From contig NZ_CP036200.1 in NCBI RefSeq assembly GCF_004295345.1, positions 2,490,001-2,554,000 on the forward strand: a DNA stretch of 64,000 nucleotides, in the 5' to 3' direction. A program made the position numbers and the translations under genes. Positions 26,788 through 35,582 of this stretch are shown here, one piece after another (positions within the stretch are counted from its first letter, which is position 1; each line of letters begins with the position of its first letter). Source of the DNA: Shewanella maritima (GTDB taxonomy: Bacteria > Pseudomonadota > Gammaproteobacteria > Enterobacterales > Shewanellaceae). The notes under the pieces were generated by a model. That model did no database searches. It had not been told where the DNA came from and worked only from the letters and a program-made list of their open reading frames with translations.

Positions 26788-27165
26788 ATGTTAGAACTTA
26801 TCAATGTCAACCCCAGTAGTGGGGAACCAATTTACCGCCAGTTACATGATCAAATCGTGCGATTGATTGTGGGTGGGCAAGTTCAGCCCGACGATACCCT
26901 GCCATCAGTTAGGCAAATAGCGGAGCATTTAACCGTGAACCCGATGACGGTTTCGCGAGCGATGCAGCAGTTAGTTGAGCAAGGGTGGGTTGAACGCCGC
27001 CGTGGTCAACCCTCTCGTATTGCTCACCGCGATGTGCCTGAGTCCAGCAATAGTCAGAATTTACTTCAGCCTCAAGTGACTGCATTAGTTGAGCAGGCAA
27101 GCCAGCTTGGGGTAAAACAACAAGACTTGATTGAGTTAATTCGCGAGCAGTGGCCCCAAGACTGA
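26788..27165 (+). CDS. GntR-family regulator, YtrA subfamily
   Basis: This regulator of about 125 residues has a winged helix (about 10-75, with EPIYRQLHDQIVRLIV, LPSVRQIAEHLTVNPMTV and a short wing) but only a short helical tail. This is the layout of the YtrA branch, whose genes usually sit before ABC transporter genes and repress them. The chosen ATG follows two palindromes and an AGG; the GTG at 26758 is rejected. The ABC ATPase gene follows 75 bases downstream. Confidence 0.9.
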   Translation: MLELINVNPSSGEPIYRQLHDQIVRLIVGGQVQPDDTLPSVRQIAEHLTVNPMTVSRAMQQLVEQGWVERRRGQPSRIAHRDVPESSNSQNLLQPQVTALVEQASQLGVKQQDLIELIREQWPQD

Positions 27166-27240
27166 TAAATTAGTCACCGGCTTTTAAGCCTCGCGCAGTG
27201 AGTTATAGCAGCAACCATTTTTCAACAAAGGATGTCGTTA

Positions 27241-28110
27241 ATGGAACATGAAATGGCAGCGATACTGGATTTTCAGCAGGTATCAAAGCAGTTCAATACC
27301 AAGCAGGTAACCAAAACAGCGTTAAATAAGCTGTCGATGACCTTGTATCCAGGCATGGTCGTGGGTTTGCTCGGGCAAAATGGCGCGGGGAAGTCGACCT
27401 TGATGCGCTGCGCTTTGGGTATTCTGCCGATTGATAGTGGCGACATCAGCACTCTGGGCGCCAACCCTTTACAGTTATCTACCACGGCTAAAAGCCAAAT
27501 AGGTTACGTGCCGCAGCAACCCTTTGGCTATGAAGGCTTTACCGTTGAAGGCGCGCTTGAGTTACACCGCAGCTTTTACCCTGATTGGGATGCCGAGCTA
27601 GAGCAAGACTGGCTGGCGCGCTTTGATTTAGATATTAAGCAGTCAGTACAAAAGCTATCTGTCGGTCAAAGACAATCTTTGGCGTTAATTATGGCGATGG
27701 CCTATCGTCCTAAACTGCTGATTTTAGACGAGCCAGTTGCCAGTTTAGACCCAGCAGCAAGACGTAAGTTTATGGGTGACTTGTTTGACTTAGCCCTAGA
27801 TTCTGGTGCTGCAGTGCTGTTTTCGTCGCATATCACCTCAGATTTAGAACGAGTTGCCAGCCATGTTGCCATGATTAAAGATGGCGAATTGGTGCTGTTT
27901 AAAGAAATCGATGATCTGCGTCAGGATGTCAAACTACTCACGCTTACCGATGATGCAGCGTTGCGTGAATTAACTGATGAGATGCAGATATTGAGTCAAC
28001 GCTCTGGTCGCTGGGTCGTCGATACTCAAACCCCATTAGATGGCGTTGCTGGTGTCACCAATGTACAGGCAATGAATCTAGAGCAGCTGTTTATGGAGCT
28101 ACATCCATGA
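27241..28110 (+). CDS. ABC transporter ATP-binding protein (YtrB-like)
   Basis: The 289-residue ATPase has Walker A GLLGQNGAGKSTLMRC, signature LSVGQRQS, Walker B LLILDEPVASLDP and H-loop FSSHITSDLE. It is most similar to the ATPases found with YtrA-type regulators, often involved in envelope-stress or antimicrobial efflux. The ATG at 27241 is used because AAAGGA lies about nine bases before it; the ATG at 27232 is too close. It overlaps the membrane gene by four bases. Confidence 0.92.
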   Translation: MEHEMAAILDFQQVSKQFNTKQVTKTALNKLSMTLYPGMVVGLLGQNGAGKSTLMRCALGILPIDSGDISTLGANPLQLSTTAKSQIGYVPQQPFGYEGFTVEGALELHRSFYPDWDAELEQDWLARFDLDIKQSVQKLSVGQRQSLALIMAMAYRPKLLILDEPVASLDPAARRKFMGDLFDLALDSGAAVLFSSHITSDLERVASHVAMIKDGELVLFKEIDDLRQDVKLLTLTDDAALRELTDEMQILSQRSGRWVVDTQTPLDGVAGVTNVQAMNLEQLFMELHP

Positions 28111-29429
28111 GTCGTGAGATAGGCGATAATATCGACAATAATATTGGCGAGGCTCAGCAGTTCACTCCAGCAACAAGAGTGCAATTTAGCCCATTTAAAG
28201 GCATGTGGCGCTTGTGGTTTTATGATCTTGGCTGTTTAAGCTTTTTACTGACTGGCGTTGGCGGTTTTTTACTACTGCCGTTTCTGGTTGAGCCTGAAAA
28301 AGTCGAAGTCGCAGGGATCATCATTTCAGTGGCTGTGGTGTCAATTTCTATTGCTATTATCTGGCAAATCAATCGCCTTAAAGGTACTGAGTGGAGTCAA
28401 CTCGTGCCTTATTATCGGCGCAATATACTAGTGCAGTCGGCAACTGTTTATGGAGTGATGTGGCTGTATCTCGTATGTTTTATCAACTATTTAGGCTTGA
28501 GTGAAGTATGGCCTAAAGTGATTTCATCTGCCGCGGTTACTATAGTGTTTTTAGCGTTAACTCTGCACCGCAGCCAGCTATTTAACGCAGCGGTCTTAGT
28601 GTTTTTTGCCGTGCCTTTTGTTGAGTATTTAAATCCTTATCTGACTACCTTGTTGGCGATTGCCAGCTTAGGCTATGTGCTGCTTAGTAAAAGCGCTTTT
28701 GAGTGGCAAGGTGAGGCGAGAGTGACTTACCTTAATGGGATGGAAGCGGGTTGGTTTTGGCTGCCCAGTTTGCACCACAACAAGTTAAGTCAAAAGCTTG
28801 AGCAGTGGCTATTTCCGGTCAATTATTTTATGGGACCCGCGCTAGTCGTGGTGATTGTACTGCTGCCATTTATTGCCATTGCGATTGGCGTGGCAACCAT
28901 GATGTTTGATTTTGATTTTCCACTGCAGTTTATTATTGGGCAAATTGTGGTGATCACTTGCGGTATTGTGCATTGGAGCCGGGTACAGCGTACACGTGCA
29001 TCAGAAAGCCTGTTTATGTTGCCTTGCTTCAATGGTTTGTCTGGATTGCAGCAAGCCTTTTATCAAGGGCAGTATCGTCTTATCGCGGTGATGGTCACCA
29101 TCATGCTATTTAGCAGCTTAGTTGACGGTTTGCTTAGTCAAAATCTCTCTTGGCAACTTACCTTACACATTGGCTTAAGTGCTTATTGGGGCTGTGGTTT
29201 TGCCCTAGGCGCAGGCTCGGCAAGTCGGACTAGTTTACACATTTCACTAGCCATGTTTATTGTTGGTGTTCACTCAGGTGTGATGTCATTCAGCTTTGTT
29301 GACTTTAGAGACGGCGAAAGCTTGCTACCTTGGTTAGTTGCCGATGTGGTTTTAGTGGTAATTGCACAACTATTGTTAATGTTTGGTAAACGCAGACTAT
29401 GGCAAAACGGTGTTATCGATCGTAGCTGA
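28107..29429 (+). CDS. ABC exporter membrane protein (YtrA-operon type)
   Basis: The 440-residue polytopic protein has about twelve hydrophobic segments and no motif I can name. Its start overlaps the ATPase stop (ATGA), so it is almost certainly the permease of this system. It resembles the membrane partners of GntR/YtrA-controlled exporters in layout only. The substrate is unknown. Confidence 0.8.
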   Translation: MSREIGDNIDNNIGEAQQFTPATRVQFSPFKGMWRLWFYDLGCLSFLLTGVGGFLLLPFLVEPEKVEVAGIIISVAVVSISIAIIWQINRLKGTEWSQLVPYYRRNILVQSATVYGVMWLYLVCFINYLGLSEVWPKVISSAAVTIVFLALTLHRSQLFNAAVLVFFAVPFVEYLNPYLTTLLAIASLGYVLLSKSAFEWQGEARVTYLNGMEAGWFWLPSLHHNKLSQKLEQWLFPVNYFMGPALVVVIVLLPFIAIAIGVATMMFDFDFPLQFIIGQIVVITCGIVHWSRVQRTRASESLFMLPCFNGLSGLQQAFYQGQYRLIAVMVTIMLFSSLVDGLLSQNLSWQLTLHIGLSAYWGCGFALGAGSASRTSLHISLAMFIVGVHSGVMSFSFVDFRDGESLLPWLVADVVLVVIAQLLLMFGKRRLWQNGVIDRS

Positions 29430-29523
29430 TAACAAATCAACTGAAAAACTGATCTTGCTCAACTGAATTACCGAAAATTGCTTAGTGATCGCCCGCCCTT
29501 GATGTAGAATGCCGTCAAAACGG

Positions 29524-29533
29524 TACACGTGTA
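29524..29533. promoter_or_regulatory. Short palindrome before the acyl-CoA ligase
   Basis: TACACGTGTA is a perfect 10-base palindrome 20 bases before the start codon. It may be an operator, but the binding protein is not identifiable. Confidence 0.3.
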
Positions 29534-29553
29534 AGCTAAAAGGGTTATAGCCG

Positions 29554-31353
29554 ATGTCTTTAGAAAACTACCATGTGGTGCGATTACTGCAGCAACAAAG
29601 CCGCGCACTAGGCGATAAGGTCGCGTTAGAGGGCTTTGAAATGTCTGCGCCATGGGCGCAAATCAGCTGGCGTCGCTTTGATGAGATCTCTCACGCTATC
29701 GCGCTTGCCCTGATTGAAGTCGGCTTTAATGTACAAGATAAAGCCGTCATCTTATCTGCTAACTGCCCGCAATGGACCTGTGCCGATATCGGCATTCTGA
29801 AAGCTCGCGGTGTTGTGGTACCTGTTTATCCAACCAGCACAGTTGAGCAAGCAGCGTATATCGTTAACGATGCTCAGGCGAAAGTGATTTTTGCTGGTGA
29901 CGACGCTCAGTATAAAATGGCTTGCGAAGTACAAGCGCAATGCGACAGCGTTGAGCACATTGTGGTGTTCAACCGTGAGGTCGAGCTTAACTCTGACAAG
30001 CATATTCATCTTGATGAGCTTTTAGCTCGTACCTTTAGCGCTGCAGATAGCCTGACTCTGACTGAGCGCCTAGGGCAAACTTCGCTAGATGACCTACTTA
30101 CACTTATCTACACCTCTGGTACAACAGGCGATCCGAAAGGCGTTATGCTGGACTACCGCAATATCGCATCAACGATTTTGCAACATGACCAAAAACTTGC
30201 TTTTAATCCTGGTGATGTGTCACTTGCTTTCTTACCGCTTTCGCACGTATTTGAACGTGGTTGGAGCTTCTATGTGTTATGCCGTGGTGGTCACAACGTT
30301 TACCTAAACGACACTAACCGTGTTAAAGAAGCCATTGCTACTGTGCGCCCACATACCCTTTGTGTAGTGCCGCGTTTCCTTGAGAAGGTATATAGCGCCG
30401 TACATGACAAGGTGGCAAAAGCGCCTGCAGTACGTCAAAAGCTATTTGGTTGGGCGATTAATGTTGGCACCCAGGTGTTTGAAGTCGGCCAAAATCGCGC
30501 TCAAGGTAGCCTTGGTTTGTCACTGCAACACAAGCTGGCTAACAAGCTAGTGTTTAGCAAGCTACAGCAAGTACTGGGCGGACGTTTGAAGTTTATGCCA
30601 TGTGGCGGCGCGGCACTTGACCATAACGTAGGTAACTTCTTCCATGCTATTGGTGTGCCTGTATTGTGCGGCTATGGCATGACGGAAACCGTAGCGACTG
30701 TAACCTGTAATACTCTAGACAACCGCGTGCCTGGCTCAAATGGTCAGCCGCTGCAGGAAACTCAGGTTAAGCTGGGTAAAGATAACGAAATCATGGTGCG
30801 CGGCGATACCGTCATGCGTGGTTACTACAACCGCCCAGAAGAAACCGCTGCAGTATTTGAAGATGGTTGGTTAAAAACCGGTGATGCGGGTCGCTTTGAC
30901 GAGCACGGTAACCTATACGTAACCGACCGTATTAAAGAGTTAATGAAGACTTCAAACGGTAAGTACATTGCGCCGCAACGTGTTGAAGGTAAAGTGGCGT
31001 GTTGCCCGTTTATCGATCAGGTTGCGATTGTGGCCGATGCGCGCAACTATGTGTCAGCCTTGATTGTACCGGCATTTGAGTCACTCGAAGCTTGGGCGCA
31101 CGAGAAAGGCATTAAGGTTGAAAACTCACTAGAGTTACTACGCCACTCTCAAGTTGTTGAACACTTTGAAGCGCGCCTAAAAGAGCTGCAAAAAGAGCTT
31201 GCAGGCTTTGAACAAATTAAAAAGTTCACCTTGTTGCCTGAAGCTTTCTCGGCTGAGAAAGGTTTGATTACGCCAACTATGAAGCTGCGCCGTAAGAACA
31301 TTTATGCCAAATACATGAGCGAGATTAACGCCATGTACGGCAAAACTTACTAA
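29554..31353 (+). CDS. Long-chain-fatty-acid--CoA ligase (AMP-forming)
   Basis: The 599-residue enzyme of the ANL superfamily activates fatty acids to acyl-CoA through an acyl-adenylate. The phosphate-binding loop reads LIYTSGTTGDPKGVML. The motifs CGYGMTETVATVT and WLKTGDAGRFDEHGNLYVTDR follow, and the C-terminal SNGKYIAPQRVE carries the hinge region. It resembles the FAA1-type long-chain branch rather than E. coli FadD. AAAAGGG precedes the ATG. A terminator follows at 31381. Confidence 0.92.
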   Translation: MSLENYHVVRLLQQQSRALGDKVALEGFEMSAPWAQISWRRFDEISHAIALALIEVGFNVQDKAVILSANCPQWTCADIGILKARGVVVPVYPTSTVEQAAYIVNDAQAKVIFAGDDAQYKMACEVQAQCDSVEHIVVFNREVELNSDKHIHLDELLARTFSAADSLTLTERLGQTSLDDLLTLIYTSGTTGDPKGVMLDYRNIASTILQHDQKLAFNPGDVSLAFLPLSHVFERGWSFYVLCRGGHNVYLNDTNRVKEAIATVRPHTLCVVPRFLEKVYSAVHDKVAKAPAVRQKLFGWAINVGTQVFEVGQNRAQGSLGLSLQHKLANKLVFSKLQQVLGGRLKFMPCGGAALDHNVGNFFHAIGVPVLCGYGMTETVATVTCNTLDNRVPGSNGQPLQETQVKLGKDNEIMVRGDTVMRGYYNRPEETAAVFEDGWLKTGDAGRFDEHGNLYVTDRIKELMKTSNGKYIAPQRVEGKVACCPFIDQVAIVADARNYVSALIVPAFESLEAWAHEKGIKVENSLELLRHSQVVEHFEARLKELQKELAGFEQIKKFTLLPEAFSAEKGLITPTMKLRRKNIYAKYMSEINAMYGKTY

Positions 31354-31380
31354 CGTTAGTTGGAGCGTAAGTTACTTGAA

Positions 31381-31406
31381 AGGACGTGCAAGCACGTCCT
31401 TTTTTA
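31381..31406 (+). terminator. Terminator after the acyl-CoA ligase
   Basis: AGGACGTGC and GCACGTCCT form a 9-base stem with an AA loop, followed by six T residues. Confidence 0.9.
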
Positions 31407-31491
31407 TTGCCTACAATTTGCAGATGTTTCGCACGATTTAGTGGGCAAACAGTGAAATCTAGAGTGCCACCAAGATACATAGAGGTTAGCG

Positions 31492-32103
31492 ATGGAAAAA
31501 CGAGATTATAAAAAGCTGTTGAGTGAGTTTTACAAAGCGTCTGCCAAGAAAGTGGTGGTGGTTGATGTACCTGCAATGAATTTTCTCATCGTAACCGGCA
31601 AAGGTGAACCTGGTAGCGAGTCGCACCAGCAGGCGATTGAAGCCCTGTATAGCGTGGCCTACACCTTAAAATTTATGATCAAGAAGTCTGAATTAGCTAT
31701 CGACTATGGGGTAATGCCACTTGAAGGTCAGTGGTGGGCAGATGATATGAATGATTTCATCACGGGCAATAAGCAAAACTGGCAATGGCAAATGATGATC
31801 ATGCAACCTGAGTTAATTACTCGCGAGTTGGTTGAGCAAGCCATGCAAACGGTAGCTGTCAAGAAAGACTTACCTGCCTTAGATAAGGTACAGTTTCAAT
31901 CTATTGCCGAAGGGAAGTGTGCGCAAACCCTGCATGTGGGGCCGTTTAGTGAAGAGGGGCCAACCGTTGAGCGCGTACATCAGCATATTGAAAGTCTAGG
32001 CGGGCAGTTGAGTGGTCGCCATAAAGAGGTGTACTTGTCTGATATTCGCCGCGCTCGCCCTGAAAACTGGAAAACCATTATCCGTCAGCCGTATTCAGCA
32101 TAG
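31492..32103 (+). CDS. GyrI-like small-molecule-binding domain protein
   Basis: The 203-residue protein starts with a helix (EKRDYKKLLSEFYKAS) and continues with a GyrI-like domain. The segments VPAMNFLIVTGKGEPGS, ALYSVAYTLKFMIKKS and CAQTLHVGPFSEEGPTVERVHQHI are typical of this family, which includes hydrolases of cyclopropanoid toxins and ligand-binding regulators. No DNA-binding domain is present. The function in this organism is unknown. An AGAGGTTAGCG site precedes the ATG. Confidence 0.82.
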   Translation: MEKRDYKKLLSEFYKASAKKVVVVDVPAMNFLIVTGKGEPGSESHQQAIEALYSVAYTLKFMIKKSELAIDYGVMPLEGQWWADDMNDFITGNKQNWQWQMMIMQPELITRELVEQAMQTVAVKKDLPALDKVQFQSIAEGKCAQTLHVGPFSEEGPTVERVHQHIESLGGQLSGRHKEVYLSDIRRARPENWKTIIRQPYSA

Positions 32104-32267
32104 CAATGTGCGCTTTCAGATCTGTCTCTAGAGCTGCCAGCACAGTCATTAGCGTTTTCCCATAGTCACTGAGTTGTCACTTTTGTGTTTTAAGCTGGGC
32201 TGAGTCATATATGTATGAGGCTTGGCAGCAATAGTTCCTAAACTAGTTAGCCAAGATAAGCGGCCTA

Positions 32268-33056
32268 GTGAAGAAACTCAAACGCTACCAATATGAGCGC
32301 TACGCAGTGCTGTGTAAAGTGGTCTACAAGCGCGACTTTACGCCGTTCAAGCTTGGGTTTGATAGTGAGCATTATCATCAAGTTGCCAACCGCTGGGGGC
32401 ATATTTGCGCAAGAATACTGTGGCAACCCAAGCGCCAAGAAGTGCTGGTGGTGTTTCGAGGTTCGCAAACATTCAATGAGTGGTTTATTAATCTAAGGTG
32501 CTGGCCTAGCAAGCATATATTCCGCGGTGGATTTTATAATGTGCACTCGGGTTTTAACTATTTGTTAGAGCAACAAGCTAATCCTCTCCCGCCAAATTAT
32601 CAAAGCCATGAAACCGTATATCAACAGTTGCAACAAGTGCTTGCCCCATTAATCACACAAGGTAAGCGCATCACCTTAACCGGGCATTCATCAGGCGGCG
32701 CTATGGCAGTATTGGCGGCCGATAGGTTAGAGCGATCTTACCCTGGCGCAATTAAGCGCGTGGTGACTTTCGGTCAGCCGTCGGTTGGCTTTCGCAGTTT
32801 TGCCAAACACTATTTACTGAGTAGACGAACCTATCGTATTTGTTGCGATTTAGATGTGGTGACTTTTCTGCCGCCTTTACCTGGGATCTACTTTCATGTG
32901 GGAAAAATGTTGTGGCTGCACAATGAGCGCATATACGACAACATTCATCCCGTTAACCGCTTTATATTAAGCCTTGTTAGCTGGGTATTGTCGCCGTTTA
33001 CTTATCATTACATGCACAAATACATCAGAGATAAGGACTTTTTTGATGATATTTAA
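32268..33056 (+). CDS. Class 3 lipase family protein
   Basis: The 262-residue alpha/beta hydrolase has the nucleophile elbow LTGHSSGGAMAVLAA, the upstream oxyanion block VLVVFRGSQTFNEW and the region VVTFGQPSVGFRSFA with DVVTFLPP as the likely Asp segment. His in LHNERIY or NIHPVN may complete the triad. No signal peptide is visible, so the enzyme is probably cytoplasmic or peripheral. The start is a GTG at 32268 and is not strongly supported by a ribosome binding site. Confidence 0.82.
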   Translation: MKKLKRYQYERYAVLCKVVYKRDFTPFKLGFDSEHYHQVANRWGHICARILWQPKRQEVLVVFRGSQTFNEWFINLRCWPSKHIFRGGFYNVHSGFNYLLEQQANPLPPNYQSHETVYQQLQQVLAPLITQGKRITLTGHSSGGAMAVLAADRLERSYPGAIKRVVTFGQPSVGFRSFAKHYLLSRRTYRICCDLDVVTFLPPLPGIYFHVGKMLWLHNERIYDNIHPVNRFILSLVSWVLSPFTYHYMHKYIRDKDFFDDI

Positions 33057-33103
33057 GCCTTGCTCTACAATGCCCGCAGCATTATTGAATAAGGATATGT
33101 ACT

Positions 33104-33505
33104 GTGACGACTCAATTTTCTCTGGATATTACCCCGCGCTTTTGTGAAACCGATGCTTTAGGGCACATCAATAACACAGTGATCCCAGTGTGGTTTGAAG
33201 CAGGTCGTGAGCCGATTTTTGAAATCGTTAATCCAGGGCAAGATTTAACAAAATGGAACATGATCCTTGCTGGCTTCAACATTACCTTTGCCGCGCCAAC
33301 CTTCTACGGTAAAACTGTAACAGTGAAAACCCACGTAAGCCGTATCGGTAACAGTAGCTTTGTTATCACCCAAAGCTGCTGGCAAGAAGGTAAAAAAACT
33401 GCTGAAGCGCAAACCACTATGGTGCACTACAACTATAAAACCGAGAAAAGCGAGCCATTATCGGAGCAGGTAAAAACTCAGCTAGCCCAATTGACGGGCG
33501 AGTAA
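33104..33505 (+). CDS. Acyl-CoA thioesterase (4HBT/YbgC-like)
   Basis: The 133-residue hotdog-fold protein has the signature CETDALGHINNTVIPVWFE. The Asp in ETDALGH is the usual catalytic residue of the 4HBT branch. It hydrolyses acyl-CoA thioesters; the preferred chain length is unknown. The start is GTG 33104 with AAGGA eight bases upstream. It lies 47 bases after the lipase gene, so the two may be cotranscribed. A second hotdog thioesterase lies just beyond, on the opposite strand. Confidence 0.88.
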   Translation: MTTQFSLDITPRFCETDALGHINNTVIPVWFEAGREPIFEIVNPGQDLTKWNMILAGFNITFAAPTFYGKTVTVKTHVSRIGNSSFVITQSCWQEGKKTAEAQTTMVHYNYKTEKSEPLSEQVKTQLAQLTGE

Positions 33506-33566
33506 TAGTGAAGGGTTAATAGCGGCGAGCAGTGAGTAGCTATTTCTAGGCTGCCAACCGAATAAA

Positions 33567-33602
33567 AACGGCTTTGTTAATTATCAGATTAACAAAGCCG
33601 TT
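33567..33602. terminator. Strong bidirectional hairpin between the two thioesterase genes
   Basis: AACGGCTTTGTTAAT and ATTAACAAAGCCGTT form a perfect 15-base stem with a six-base loop. The T-tract is on the minus-strand side (TTTTTA), so it suits the leftward thioesterase. It may also stop the rightward gene. Confidence 0.8.
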
Positions 33603-33633
33603 GTTGTATCTGCGCTTTAATCTACCCGCGTTT

Positions 33634-33795
33634 ATACCAATTAGGATAAATGAGTGATCAGATATTACGCAGGAAAAATCGCTTAGAACAAGGCGCAAAT
33701 TGCAGCTAGCTAGTTGTTCTACCTACAAAATTTGCAAAGAAGTTATAAGCGATTTTAACCAGTAAGAATGATCACATTCTTATGCTAATTGGTAT
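33634..33795. repeat. MITE-like hairpin repeat, copy 1
   Basis: The 162-base element has perfect 11-base ends (ATACCAATTAG and CTAATTGGTAT). A closely related 176-base copy lies at 54603-54778. Inner arms also pair: AAAATCGCTTA with TAAGCGATTTT, and GCAAATT with AATTTGC. A small AAGAATG-ATCA-CATTCTT hairpin lies near the right end. No protein is encoded. The right end touches the stop codon of the leftward thioesterase. Confidence 0.8.
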
Positions 33796-34223
33796 TATGC
33801 TTGCTCATGGGTTTTGAGTGCATCTAATAGCTCAGGTGAAATATCAGCTTTTTGGCCTGTCTTAAAGTTAAACATCACTATTTTTGCCCAACCTTGAGTG
33901 GTCACAGCTTGCTGCGATTTACTGTAAACATGGTAGTGCATGGTAAAACGGTCTTGCTGAATCTCGCTCACGCTAACGCCTACTACTAGGTTGTCTGGGT
34001 ATATCACTGGGCGCTTAAAGCGAGCATTAGTTTCGCTTACTACGGGGCCAATACCTGATTGATGCAAGTCTTTGAGAAAGTTGATTTGGGTGAAAAAGTC
34101 TAGCCTTGCGGTTTCAAAGTAACGAAAGTAGTTGGCATTGTTCACATGTTGCAGGGCATCCATTTCACCCCAGGCGACAGGAATATGGGTGTGAATTGGG
34201 TACTTGGCAATAAATTGTTCCAT
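33795..34223 (-). CDS. Acyl-CoA thioesterase (4HBT family)
   Basis: The 142-residue hotdog-fold protein has the signature WGEMDALQHVNNANYFRYFE. The Asp in EMDALQH is the expected catalytic residue. It is related to, but clearly different from, the thioesterase at 33104 on the other strand. Two inverted repeats lie upstream of its start. Its stop codon overlaps the end of the hairpin repeat by one base, so that element probably inserted immediately downstream of this gene. Confidence 0.88.
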   Translation of the reverse strand: MEQFIAKYPIHTHIPVAWGEMDALQHVNNANYFRYFETARLDFFTQINFLKDLHQSGIGPVVSETNARFKRPVIYPDNLVVGVSVSEIQQDRFTMHYHVYSKSQQAVTTQGWAKIVMFNFKTGQKADISPELLDALKTHEQA

Positions 34224-34288
34224 GATGCAGTCCTTGGCTTAGCTTCTAGCTTAGTTATTAGCTTAAGTTCTTAGTCTTGTAGAATTCG

Positions 34289-34306
34289 TTGTCGATAATA
34301 CGACAA
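34289..34306. promoter_or_regulatory. Inverted repeat upstream of the thioesterase
   Basis: TTGTCG and CGACAA form 6-base arms around ATAATA. It lies between divergent genes, next to a longer inverted repeat. Confidence 0.35.
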
Positions 34307-34311
34307 GTAAA

Positions 34312-34336
34312 TTATTCAAACGGTCGTTTTGAATAA
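34312..34336. promoter_or_regulatory. PsrA-like inverted repeat between divergent genes
   Basis: TTATTCAAA and TTTGAATAA are perfect 9-base arms around CGGTCGT. The core CAAACGGTCGTTTTG resembles PsrA-type fatty-acid regulator sites (CAAAC-N4-GTTTG). A fatty-acid-responsive site would suit the thioesterase gene. This is inference from the motif alone. Confidence 0.4.
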
Positions 34337-34420
34337 ATAATCTACCAATAAGTTACTTTTACAACAACCACTAAAACGCGATATGTTAAAGGCTTGTTTA
34401 TCTAGCTGTTAGGAACAGTC

Positions 34421-35479
34421 GTGCTTAAATCCTTGCCCAACTTTAAAATTGTTGCTGGTCGTGCTTTAGTTGCTTCATTCTTCGAAACCCTGCTGCAACC
34501 GCTTAAAGTACTTAGAGATAAACTCTCAATGTCGCAAAAACTTTATTTGGTGGCTCTGATTATCTTGATTACCACTCAGTCATTAGCCTGGGTAGGTATT
34601 TTCAGCGTGATAGGCATGGCAATTGAGTTTTGGCCTATCTTCGAGCGTATGTGGCATAGCCTAGCAGGCAAAGCGTTTTTCTTGCTGTTTTATGCGATAG
34701 TTGCCAATTTTGCACTAGCCACTGCTGGCAGTGTAGTAAATGAGGTTGTTGGCGTTTCTGCTAGCCACTTTAATTACACTCATAACTTCGCCATTTTGCT
34801 TTATATCCCTAAGTGGATAATTATCACCAGTTGCTTTGCACTGATATTGATGCAGATGTTGCTGCCTGTTTACGCATTTTGCGTGTGGTTGCTTCAGATG
34901 ATGGGAGTTAAATTTAAGCGCCTAACCGATCATCAAGATTATCATCGAATCACTTACTGGGTTCGTTTGGTGTTAGCCTGGGTGATCATGTATCACTTAC
35001 TCATGTTTATCGGCGTAAATGATTTAGATGACGATGGACACGAAGAGGCAAAGCAAGTTCAATCTGAGCTTGTGCAGCCCTCTGAAGACCACGAGCAAAC
35101 TAAAGTCGCCGTTAATACTGGAGAGTCAAAGGATGAGCTTGCACAAGACAACCAATTAGGTGAGGTGCAGGTGTTAGCTGATTCAGATGAGAAGCGAGAT
35201 GATACGGGGCTGGTGGTGATTAACTCTGATCTTGCGACCGATGAAATTCAGTATCAGGTGATTCGTGATGACTATTTTAACGCGGTGCGAGAAGCCATTG
35301 CCGTTTTTGCTTTTTATCTAGAAGCCGATAGTTTCTCTCGTTGTAGTAAGGCGCAGAATAGTAAGGTGATGGAGCTCAATGATTATGAGTTTTTAGAGAT
35401 AACTCCAAATAACAAGGCAAAGTATGGCTTTGATTTTGAAGTGAAGAAATGCGTATCTCCGGCATTTCCTGCGAGTTAA
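34421..35479 (+). CDS. Unrecognised membrane protein with acidic soluble region
   Basis: The 352-residue protein has four hydrophobic segments in its first half (roughly 40-65, 80-105, 120-150 and 185-205). A long acidic, Glu/Asp/Gln-rich hydrophilic stretch follows (about 210-290), then a short C-terminal domain with two cysteines. I do not recognise the family. The start is GTG 34421 with AGGAA seven bases upstream. It is divergent from the thioesterase and ends at a bidirectional terminator. Confidence 0.75.
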   Translation: MLKSLPNFKIVAGRALVASFFETLLQPLKVLRDKLSMSQKLYLVALIILITTQSLAWVGIFSVIGMAIEFWPIFERMWHSLAGKAFFLLFYAIVANFALATAGSVVNEVVGVSASHFNYTHNFAILLYIPKWIIITSCFALILMQMLLPVYAFCVWLLQMMGVKFKRLTDHQDYHRITYWVRLVLAWVIMYHLLMFIGVNDLDDDGHEEAKQVQSELVQPSEDHEQTKVAVNTGESKDELAQDNQLGEVQVLADSDEKRDDTGLVVINSDLATDEIQYQVIRDDYFNAVREAIAVFAFYLEADSFSRCSKAQNSKVMELNDYEFLEITPNNKAKYGFDFEVKKCVSPAFPAS

Positions 35480-35499
35480 TTAACGTGAGGCTCAATACA

Positions 35500-35530
35500 A
35501 AAAACGACCGCAAGCGGTCGTTTTGTTTTT
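35500..35530. terminator. Bidirectional terminator between the membrane protein gene and mtnC
   Basis: AAAACGACCG and CGGTCGTTTT form a 10-base stem around CAAG. T residues follow on one side and A residues precede on the other, so it can act for both convergent genes. Confidence 0.9.
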
Positions 35531-35582
35531 AAGTCTGTTCTCTTTTATCACCCGAATCTTAGGCGTTAAGAACGCAAATTTA

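Noticed and set aside
28107..29429. Second ABC system as a drug exporter of known type
   Set aside because: The membrane protein has no recognisable family motif, so no substrate class can be given.
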